Shown: one piece after another, positions 41,001 through 49,739 of the stretch
Position numbering within the stretch: the stretch's first letter is position 1
Layout: each line of letters starts with the position of its first letter
Assembly (NCBI RefSeq): GCF_002865645.1
Contig: NW_020194628.1
Coordinates: 868,001 to 932,000, forward strand
Direction of reading: 5' to 3'
DNA length: 64,000 bases
From: Hyaloscypha bicolor E
Lineage: Eukaryota > Ascomycota > Leotiomycetes > Helotiales > Hyaloscyphaceae
Position numbers and translations under genes: made by a program
Notes under the pieces: model-generated
The model's input: only the letters and a program-made list of their open reading frames with translations
Database searches by the model: none
What the model was told of the DNA's origin: nothing

Positions 41001-41718
41001 AGGGAAGGTATTTGGATTAAGTTCTTATAGGGCAGGGTGCTAATTAGTAGTCCGGGCATGTTGCTGCTCCTAGAAACTGGTTAAATAGGTCAAGGATAAA
41101 GAAGAGGAATATGGATTATATAGGCTATATAGGTCTTACGGATAGCGCCTATAGGCCCGCAAGAAAAGGCTAAAAGTAGTAAGTATCTAGTATATAATAA
41201 GTAAGTCTTGGAATTATCTATTATTAAAAGGAAGTAAAAGAGAGAGTATAAAAAGAAAAAGGAGAGGAGAGTAATATAAGGCTAAGTTTTTTTTTAGTAT
41301 ACTTGGAGCTAGCGAGAGCCTTAAGAAACCCTTTTCCCGAGCTTTAAAAAATCGTAATAAAAGCCCCTTATATTCCAGAACCACTAAAATATAAAGAAAG
41401 GTATTTGAGCTTCCTCTCTATAATCCCAAGCTAAGCTCTAAGGATTTGGATATAATTGCATTCCGATATGCGATTTTCTAGAAGGGAGAGATTTTTAGTA
41501 TTTATTACGTGAAAGTTTTTTCTACGGAGCCCCGAGAGCCAACCGCTTAGGGTAGTCCGACCGTAGGACAATTTAGAAAAGGATATACAAATTACAGAAA
41601 TCCTAAGCAGAATCCCTAAGTTATTAGTTAATAACACGTAGGAAGAAAGGCCTCTCTAGCTTAAATTTTCGTGTTCCTTACTATATGTGCCACCTGACCC
41701 TAGTATATTGGGGCTATA

Positions 41719-41968
41719 CGGAGGTACAGCCCATAATAATAGTAATAGCGCTAGCAGGGGTTAATAGAAAACTCGTGAATTCAATACTCGATAACTTTTG
41801 CTATATATAACAGAAAAAGTTCATTTAAACGATATAAGTATCCATAACAGTGCCGTATAGTAGTGCTACCTTTTTTCAAGTTTTTGCAATACGTTATTGT
41901 TGCGATACCAGGTTGAAAAGTTCGGACCCCTGCTAGCGCTATTACTATCATTATGGGCTGTACCTCCG
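41719..41968. mobile_element. MITE, 250 bp, Tc1/mariner-like (TA target)
   Basis: Terminal inverted repeats of about 44 bp begin CGGAGGTACAGCCC and differ at one position in that span. They are flanked by TA on both sides (41,717-41,718 and 41,969-41,970), which fits TA target duplication by Tc1/mariner transposases. The interior of about 160 bp has no coding capacity. It lies about 325 bp upstream of the WD40 start codon and may overlap that gene's promoter. Confidence 0.82.
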
Positions 41969-42292
41969 TAGTTGTGGAGTTTGAAAGCAGGATTTGAGCA
42001 GGGACAGGATTTAGCCTAGGATTTCAGTTGGATCATTACGTAAAACGACCCTCTCAGCCTGCTGCCTAGTTTAGCTTCGTCATTCGTCTCCCTCTATGAT
42101 CTTTGCAGCAAGATCACCTTCCACAGTGAATTAAAGAATTATATACAAAAGGGCACACTAGATCGCTCCCTTCTTCTGCTTCTCCTTTATTTGTCAAGGA
42201 TACAGTGTCACTTGGTCTACTTCGGCCTAGACCCCCACATTACGAGGCACACATCTGCAACTTTTTCTATTCTGCTATTTTCTTACGATATC

Positions 42293-43450
42293 ATGAGTCC
42301 TCAAGCGTCTTGTCAAATATCATGCCCCACGACAATCACTAAGCTATGCATCACGCCACGCCATGTTATCGCCACAACTAACCCTGGGACTGTTATTGTT
42401 CTAGAAATCACCTGCGAACATCACAATCTCGAGAACGATCCACACAAGAGGATAATTGAAGCAGGAGAATTGTGGGATATAGACTGGTATGATTTGTTTT
42501 TAGTCACAGGAAACGCTGATGGGACAGCAAGGCTATGGAATATCGAAAATGGGTAATTTTTCACCTTGCTTAGTGAGAGTTATTATACTAATCAGTCTAA
42601 TTTCCATGTAGGGTCAAGTTGAAAGAATTTCCTGAGCATGGCGATTGCATCCATGCAGTACTGATGCCAGACGAGTCAACTGTGATCACTGGGACCGGTG
42701 CCAACACGCATACTATACGTGTCTGGGACGTTGCCTCTGGTTCATGCTCACATAAGTTTGATCACCATACAAGAGGCATAATAAGGCTTAAAACTATTGG
42801 TAACCAACTTATCTCAGGCTCCTACGACCAGACTGTACGTATCTGGGATCTTGTGACAGGGAATGAACTTCATCGACTAGAAGGCCACGCCAGATATCCG
42901 TCCGTATTTGGCTTCAATGACGACGAGACACTCATGGCGGTTTCTTGTGGCACGGGCGATATCAAAATCTGGAGGATCAAAGATGGGTTGGTGATGCTTG
43001 TATACAGAGACGGTATAAGTTGCTAACTATGATAGAACTTATGTTACGACTTGCCAGGGCCACACCTGGGTTGCAAACCAACTCGAGAACCGTAATGGTA
43101 ACCTTGTCTCTGCTTCATCAGATGGGACAATTCGGACATGGAACTGGGAAGATGGCTCCCTCCTCCACGCCATAGACCCTGCACACCAAGGCATCTCCAA
43201 CCTCACTAATGCTGTCCGCGGGATGGCCTGGACAAATCTTTATATGATAACTGGCGGCTTTCGGGATGGTCTTCTTAAAGTCTGGGATAAGGAGAGTAAT
43301 GTACTCCTTTTAGAGCGTCATGTTGGTCATACAGGCATTGGGAACGTTGTTGGAGGAGAAGGCAAGGTGGCGGTTTCGTCAAAAGTAAGACATGGACTGT
43401 ACCAGATTACTCTTTGGGACAGAGGTATGATTGATGCAGAAGGTCTATAG
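42293..43450 (+). CDS. WD40-repeat protein, Cdc4/Met30-like propeller without F-box
   Basis: Three exons: 42,293-42,552, 42,612-42,999 and 43,058-43,450, giving about 346 residues. Intron 1 is 59 nt (GTAATT..TAG). Intron 2 has branch point TGCTAAC and acceptor at 43,057; its donor may be 43,000 (GTATAC) or 42,991 (GTGATG), both in phase. The protein is a WD40 propeller of six to seven blades, with GTARLWNI, HTIRVWDV, QTVRIWDL, GDIKIWRI, GTIRTWNW and GLLKVWDK at blade ends. The pattern resembles the propeller of SCF adaptors such as Cdc4 and Met30, but no F-box precedes it, so it may be a scaffold or a truncated relative. ATG 42,293 is the first in-frame ATG. Substrate or partner is unknown. 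Confidence 0.75.
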
Positions 43451-43653
43451 ATTAGATTCACTCTCCTTAGTTTATTCTTAGGTTGTAGGGTCTTTGCTAC
43501 AAATCCACTCTGTAATGCAAACACGTATATTCTAAAATGGAGTGACTAAATCAAATAACTACACAATGAGTAAACCTGCAATATAACTCTAATACCATTT
43601 CCCTGCAAGCAAAACATATTCTCTAAGCATTGTATAGTTAAATAGTCCAATTT

Positions 43654-44277
43654 TCAATTAGCACAACGGGGTGGTGGTGGAGGCGGGGCCATGGGTCCAC
43701 CTTGCCTTGGTGGTTGAAAGCAGTTGCCGCATCCTATAGACTCGCAGGTTGAGTCTTCGCCAATTGTGCAACCAGTAGTAGCGCAATCGTTGTCTGCTAG
43801 GCCTGCACTCCGAGCTTCCTGCATCATGACGCCGTACTCAGGAAGTATAGCAGTGTTGCTTCCAAAGCAGCTCCCTGATGCGAGACAGCCAGCTCCGCAG
43901 CTAGATACAGTCAGCACAGAACTTTCTCACGCCAAATAGATGATAAATGTAAATACTAACACTCCCCATATGTTTACCCAAGATTTGGGAATGAAGGTCT
44001 TCCCAAAAACGTATGTATAGCCAGCGCCTGCTAAGCAGAGCGACATACAGCTCACCTATATCAGATGTTAGAAAGCCTTTTATCAGTATAATACGACTAC
44101 ACTCACACAAGCAGGATGGACACCACGTTTCATCATGAGATCAGTGTCATGTTCCAGTGTGTGTACATCACGGGTAGCAAGCTCTCCGATCTCTCCTTTG
44201 TCAATATGGTTCTGGGATGGGTGAGCAAAAACTTGAGGAAGCGCGAGGGCGCAGAGCAACGTGACAAAGAATTTCAT
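43654..44277 (-). CDS. Small secreted cysteine-rich protein (candidate effector), copy A
   Basis: Exon 1 is 44,107-44,277 and encodes a clear signal peptide (MKFFVTLLCALALPQVFA) and ends HPAC. Intron 1 is 51 nt. Exon 2 starts at 44,055 with VSCMSLCLAG. Exon 3 is 43,654-43,900, starts at CGAGCLASGSC, has many cysteines and ends in a proline run, PPPPPPRCAN. Intron 2 is unclear: donors at 43,977 or near 43,960 do not keep phase with the acceptor at 43,901, whereas a donor at 43,930 does (180 residues) but leaves a 30-nt intron with branch point TGCTGAC. A frameshift or a mutated acceptor is possible. Shares VSCM, SCG, NT.LPEY and GLA..DC motifs with 45,138-45,848. Function unknown; export is well supported. 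Confidence 0.65.
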
Positions 44278-44534
44278 GACGCCGAGAATAATACGTTAAG
44301 TACGAGTCTATCTTGTTGCTAAGGGAGGTAGAATTGGTGGTGGTATCTTTTGATATACAATGGTGATAGGGTTCTTTAATACCTTTATCAGATAAATGCT
44401 TTCTTCTTTATACCACTGCTTTCCATCCTTTCTAGACTCCTAATCATTTAGTTGTAGGATTCAGTGGTTCTGCGCCGTACAGCATGTTGGTTCTGCGCCG
44501 TCACTAGTTTTATACAGTGCAGGTGGAGTGCTTG

Positions 44535-44879
44535 TTAATAATAGCTATTTGCTTCCTCAGCATCCAGCATGATGAAACGTTCCTGGCCTTTATCGCCGTC
44601 CAGAGTCGTCTTCCACGTGGACACGGTTCCACGTTTGCCAGACTCTTTGTCTACAGAAGGGTCTAGGGACACTCTGCCGTTGCGCTCTTTGCCTGCATCC
44701 TTTGCATCCTGTGCATCCTTTGCATCCTTTGTATCCTTTGCCTCTTTCTTCTTTTCTGGTGCACATTTGACTAGCGCTGATTGCTTTAGTAGCAGAGCTC
44801 CAAGTCTGATCTCAATCAGTTTCTTATTGTTAGTAGTGAGGAACTTATCGTAAATACTAGGGTTTAGGAGGCTACTGGC
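44535..44879 (-). pseudogene. Gene fragment with Lys/Asp-rich tract, no start codon
   Basis: Minus-strand open frame of 114 codons between two stops, with no Met near its beginning. It contains KKLIEIRLGALLLKQSALVK, then a KDAKDAQDAKDA tract and an acidic end MLDAEEANSYY. The smooth amphipathic start and codon usage look like the 3' end of a real gene whose upstream part is lost or hidden behind an intron. I cannot name the family. It lies between the two secreted-protein paralogues on the same strand. Confidence 0.35.
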
Positions 44880-45137
44880 CTAGCGGCTGTTAGAAGGCGA
44901 AGCAATTTAGTCGTGACGTTTTCTAATCAGGTTCCTCTTAAAAACATGTGCCAAGTAATTTAGGAGCAATGGTGAAACAAGGTTAGATTCCTTTAACTAA
45001 TAATCTTAGTGACGTGAGCAGTAGGAGTCTTGATCTCAAGTAGTTAACAGTAAAAACCCAAGTTATAATAACATGACAATGTTGAGGCTTAACTTCTGAG
45101 TTGGAATTTGTTAATAACTGCTAGCTATAGAGATACG

Positions 45138-45848
45138 CTACCTAACAAGTGTATTAGTCATATAGCCCCACCACGATTCTACACCTAATAATATAATGTC
45201 ACCAATTGTCCAAGATCGAAAAATTCTGCCGATTCTAGACTTGGACCTGTGACTATCGTTGTATTGGTTGTTGCTATTAACCGCCACAACCATCGAGGCA
45301 CAAGCCTTAGAGACTGAGACGCCAACCTTGAAAGGCTCGGAAACTGAGTTTTCTGTGCCTAGGGTATTGCAACTTTGACGACTCCTACCCTCTACGCAAT
45401 CGTGGTGTGCTAAACCCTGGTCCTGGAGTGCCCTAGACATAATAATGTACTCAGGAAGCGTGTTGTTACCATGGCATAAACATTGAGCACCGTAGACAGG
45501 TCCGCAGCTGTACTAACAATTAGCTAATGATACTATATTATTTTGATAGCTCTAAATACTAACACCTCCCATAGTTGCAAATCCCCATGAATCTGGCCGA
45601 GCTCAAAGCCAACTAACCCGAAGCTGGCTAGGCAGATCGCCATGCACGATACCTATGATAAGAGTTAGAGCACTTTTGATTAATAGAATAACAATTCTGC
45701 TGACATAGGAGGTGCTGTCACCACGGCTCAGCACAAGACAAACATCATAGTCCATGTCGCCGGCTTTATACAGTGGCCGGCCTTTGTCTGGTTGAGCAAA
45801 AGCTTCACAAAGCGTGAGAGCATAGAGCAGGGTGACAAGCAACTTCAT
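45138..45848 (-). CDS. Small secreted cysteine-containing protein (candidate effector), copy B
   Basis: Three exons: 45,705-45,848, 45,566-45,652 and 45,138-45,512, with introns of 52 and 53 nt; all junctions are phase 0, giving about 201 residues. ATG 45,848 is chosen over an upstream in-frame ATG because it begins a good signal peptide (MKLLVTLLYALTLCEAFA). Exon 2 reads VSCMAICLAS and exon 3 starts YSCGPVYGAQCLCHGNNTLP, the blocks shared with copy A at 43,654-44,277. The Cys ending exon 1 in copy A is Tyr here. The C-terminal half after about residue 130 has no counterpart in copy A and may run into unrelated sequence. Distant tandem paralogue; role unknown, secretion likely. Confidence 0.65.
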
Positions 45849-45899
45849 GGTGCAAAGGACGAAAATTAGTTTGTGTTTTGCTAGGGACTGGGTCAAGTC

Positions 45900-46850
45900 T
45901 CATACCATTTATTGAGAAATGACCGCTCCACCTTACCTTACACCTGACGAATAATTTATCCAACTCCCTTTGCCGCCTCTTCTAAAGCCAAAAAGACAGC
46001 AGGCATCGCAGATCCTAGTTGGGTAGCGCTAGAAACAATGGTGTTAGTGCTACGCCTCCTAACACTAACATTCCATTAACTGCCGACTCCCTTAATAACT
46101 CTGGCGAGACCGTGGCTGTGTCTCCTTCTCCTTGAAACAACTTCAAAGGATTAATACAGATAGTATAATGTCCTCGCTCATGCTCGTATTAGCGTCAACA
46201 ATTAAAACGCCGCTAAGTTGGTTGACTAGGCTCGAAGTTAGGGCGCTGCTTTGTTGGTTTGCTCCTTACAGAGCAACAACACAGGTCTTAGCCGTGCCAC
46301 TGTTGGCTGAATGACTGCAACGGACACTTTTAGAAATACATGTCAGATCTGAAACTGGGCATGTAGCACATTAGGTTAATATTAGCATAAGCCACGGCTG
46401 GATTCAAGTTGACGAGAGAGTAGTTGTGGCCGTGAACTAATGAGGTAACTGATTGGATGAAAGAGGCGAGTATAACCACGTATTTAGTCCCTGGATTTAA
46501 CAAACAGGTTGGTAACATGCTTCAGAAGGCCCTTGCTCCGTGGATAGACTTATTGGGTTAAACTTGTTTTTTCTGCCATCTCTTCGTACCAATGGACTTC
46601 CCCTAGCAGCGTTGGATGTTGGCTCTACTGAATCTGGTTGTGCTTAGGATGGAAAAGGCCACTTCTGCAAGATCAAGATTCCGTCAAGTATAAAGGAATA
46701 GCTCGCCTTGCTAAAATGCAAAGTTCATCACACACGACTTAGCAGTTTATCTATCTTCCACTGGCATTCTTAACCTACATTCTCCCACCAGCATATACTT
46801 CTTCCACAATATTTCCCTTCCCTACACATAACTTTTAAAGAAGAATTCTC
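45900..46850. other. Intergenic region, no gene seen
   Basis: Only short frames of 60-90 codons without domain, signal peptide or shared family features. A short inverted repeat gttagtgctacgcctcctaacactaac occurs at about 46,041-46,070. A TATAAAG box candidate is at about 46,690, roughly 165 bp before the next start codon. Confidence 0.5.
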
Positions 46851-46856
46851 AACGCT

Positions 46857-47370
46857 ATGAAGGTCCTTCAGAACACTGGACTGATTCTTCTTGCTGCCTC
46901 CCTTGCTGCGGCCACGTGCTTTAAGGGGAAGGGCGCCATCCAAGTCGCTCGTGACAACATCCCTGTGGTCTGCGCCCAGCTTCAGGGCCAGTATAACCCA
47001 CAGCTTAGTCGGGACGCATGTGTTACAGGCGGCAGCGATCATTGGTACTTTCTGGTCAAGAACACGAACAACAAGAATTGGGCTACGGTTGCTCTCAAGG
47101 ATTGTACAGATGGATTAATGCAGGAGATTGGCAAGTGTGGTGAGAAAGGAGGGAAACACACAACCAATGGAATATACTTTGAGTATGCTCTGTTTATTCC
47201 TATATGCAATTTGAATTGGCTGACAACAACGTAGAGTCGACCCTAGTAACGGTATATGCATAGATACCGCTTACATTAATAACCATCCCATAAGTTCCAA
47301 GTTTCGAGTTAAGAGGGAGGTGAAGATCTTCTACGACATCGCCAATAGCACTGATGTTGGCTCTGTTTAA
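46857..47370 (+). CDS. Small secreted protein with conserved CGEKGG / FEVDP..G.C core
   Basis: Two exons, 46,857-47,182 and 47,235-47,370, joined by a 52-nt intron (GTATGC donor, GGCTGAC branch point, TAG acceptor), giving 153 residues. MKVLQNTGLILLAASLAAAT is a signal peptide. The mature part has five cysteines including CFKGKG, VVCAQL, RDACV, DCTDGL and KCGEKGG, and the splice creates FEVDPSNGICI. A pattern of paired cysteines, HWYFLVKN, then C..GG and a DP..G.C motif is seen in small secreted proteins of many plant-associated ascomycetes. I cannot give the family name with confidence. The lysine-rich tail (RVKREVK) is unremarkable. Candidate apoplastic effector by inference; it is not related to the two minus-strand paralogues. 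Confidence 0.72.
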
Positions 47371-47704
47371 AGGATGAGTAGAGCATTAGCTTAAAAGGAA
47401 GTGCGGCCGCCAGTAGGCAAGCAATGAATGCTTAGGGATGTGGCTTTAAGAGTAAATGCACTGATATATCTACCGCCCAACTGAAAATGTTTTACTTATA
47501 AGAGTATGAGACATTGCTCGTCGTGTTCTTAGTGAGCGCCACGGCTCCACGTGACTACCCTCACTGATTTCTTACCCTTTACCGCCTCTTTGCCTATAAA
47601 CCACTATTTTTCTTATTAAGTTATCGTGTGATTCATGAAAATAAGTAATAGAAGACTTAATTATCCTCTCACTGTCTGTATTTAAAGACCACAAGCCTCT
47701 TGAA

Positions 47705-48034
47705 AACTGGAAAACACCACAGAATAGGAGCAGACACTTGATGTTCCCAACCACTGTCACATAGAATAAGAGCAGAATGAGAGCAAGCAGTTGATGTTCC
47801 CAACCACTGTTACTAGGAATAGTAGCAGGCAGTTTATATTCCTAACAACTGGCACAGACAAGAGAACAGGCAGCTGATGTTCCTAACCACAGTCACACAG
47901 AATAAGAGTAAGGAGTTTCTGTTTGTAACTACTGTTATAAGGAAAGAGAGCAGACAGTTGATGCTCCTATCTAATGGCATAGAATAAGAATAGGCAACTA
48001 ATGTTCTAACCACTATTACACAGAATAAGAGTAG
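47705..48034. repeat. Degenerate minisatellite, about 42-bp unit
   Basis: About seven diverged units built on caggcagttgatgttcctaa followed by ccactgtcacacagaataag. Unit lengths vary from 40 to 57 bp. It sits between the secreted-protein gene and the helicase-like fragment. Confidence 0.82.
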
Positions 48035-48039
48035 TTCCC

Positions 48040-48378
48040 CTCACGGATCTCCTCCCACCTTGTGCAAATCTGCTAGGCGACCCCACAATTACAACAACTT
48101 GCATATCTCTGAAAATCAATGCTCTCTAATGCCTTGACTTTGCTGGTAACCAATTCTTGCTCCTCATCCACGCACTCTTCCAACCCATGCCACATATCAA
48201 CCTCGGAACCTTGGCATTTGCGGACATAACACAACGGGCACTTCCCAACCCATATATCCAACCAGTTCTCTAAATCCCACACGTGATGACCTTCTTGCTG
48301 ATGGTGGGCTTGAACCTGCACCCGTTGCTGCTGCCACTGGATCTGCTGGGACTAGAACTCTTCCTGCTTTGCGGGACT
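48040..48378 (-). pseudogene. Fragment of a helicase-associated Cys/His-rich C-terminus, nonsense-mutated
   Basis: The minus-strand frame contains WVGKCPLCYVRKCQG, then MWHGLEEC, then YASCCNCGV followed by a TAG and QICTRWEE. The order C..C, H...C, C..CG(VP)Q.IC..W resembles the C-terminal region of RecQ-like helicases that are often found near fungal telomeres and repeats; I assign this from memory of the motif order only. Two in-frame TAG codons (one inside the CGV.Q motif, one upstream in EEF*SQQ) are each one C-to-T change from CAG. The fragment ends exactly where the AT-rich block at 48,379 begins, so the rest was lost or destroyed by RIP. Confidence 0.4.
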
Positions 48379-49730
48379 AAATATTATAAAATAAAAGAAT
48401 TAATATATTAGAAATAAGTTTATAAATTATAAAAAATAAATAATTCTTAATATTATTATAGATTTAGCTAAATTATATAAGTAATTTCTATTTAAATATA
48501 TATTATAATTTATTAAAACTATTTAGCTTTTTATATTATATAATATCTTTAATTAAAAGCTAAAAATTAAGCTATTATATAAAGTATTTTTTCTATTTAA
48601 CTTTCTAGCTCTTAGTTTCTATTATAGCTATTAAAATTTATATAAGGCTATAAATATATATTTATTAGATTTAATATAATTAAATAAAAAATAAAATAAA
48701 AATTTAAAACTTATTAAAAAACTAAAAAGAAAATAAGATAAAGAAATATTATTAAAAAAAAATATTAGAATAGTTATATAGTAAAAAAGCTTAATATAAT
48801 AATAATAATATAAAGAATTACTTTACTAAATAATATATTTATCTTTTTCTATTTTTATTATTTTTATTACTTTTATCTAATAATTTCTCTAATAGTAAAA
48901 AAAAATTATTACCTGCTTTTATTAGTCTATTAACTTTAATTTTAGCTTTAATTTTAACCTAAATTAAATATTTTAGGCTTTATAATATCTTAAATATATG
49001 TCTTTCTTTTTTCTAAATTTATTCTTTTATAAATTCTAATTCTTCTAATTCTTCTAATTCTTCTAATTCTTCTAATTCTTCTAATTCTTCTAATTCTTCT
49101 AATTCTTCTAATTCTTCTAATTCTGATTTCTCTAATTTCTCTAATTTCTCTAATTTCTCTAATTTCTCTAATTTCTTTAATTTCTTTAATTTCTTCTAAT
49201 TTTTTACTATTTAAGAGCTCTTATAATATATATCTCCTATATTAATTATATTAGCCCGTTTTATATTAATTATTTTCTCTATTCTTATTTCTTTATTAAC
49301 TAAATTATTTCTTTATAAATATATTTATAAATCTATAAAAATAAAAATAAATTTAGAATTATTAAAAAAAAAAGAGAAATAGTATAAAAAAATACTAGTA
49401 AAAATAAAAATAAACTAAAAATAAAAGATATAATATAATTAGTAAATATATAGATAATAGAATTACTTTTTAAAAGCCTATAATAAGATATAAATATATT
49501 ATTAGTTTTCGGGCTTTATTAAAATTACTAACTAAATTATAGCTTTATATCCTTTTTACTTTTTCTTTAATCTCTCCTTATTTCTTCTTCGAATTAGCCT
49601 TTTATATATATAAAAATAGAGTAATAGTCTAGTATACTTCTCGATTTAATATATAGAAATTAGTAGAATTATAATTTTTAGTCGAATATATAATTTATTA
49701 TATTATTATAGCTATCTTGGGCTTGGGTTC
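48379..49730. repeat. RIP-degraded AT-rich block
   Basis: Abrupt switch to AT-rich, stop-laden sequence at about 48,379, returning to normal composition by about 49,740. No readable protein. Contains the 9-bp microsatellite at 49,030-49,200 and a TA-rich run at 49,732-49,752. Confidence 0.8.
49030..49200. repeat. 9-bp microsatellite (TTCTTCTAA then TTTCTCTAA)
   Basis: About ten copies of a TTCTTCTAA-type unit followed by about seven of TTTCTCTAA or TTTCTTTAA. Confidence 0.9.
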
Positions 49731-49739
49731 TTATATATA

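Larger units (their letters stand above)
36464..41640 (-). mobile_element. Helitron copy 2 (moderately RIP-mutated)
   Basis: Minus-strand element of about 5.2 kb with the order: N-terminal region (41.0-38.5 kb), helicase (38.0-36.7 kb), 3' palindrome (36.5 kb). It matches copy 1 in inverted orientation along most of its length, and the two ends of that match set the approximate limits used here. Short open frames of 60-115 codons survive near 40.5-41.6 kb but none is intact. The 5' terminus (TC) was not located with certainty; the small MITE at 41,719 lies just outside. Confidence 0.65.
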
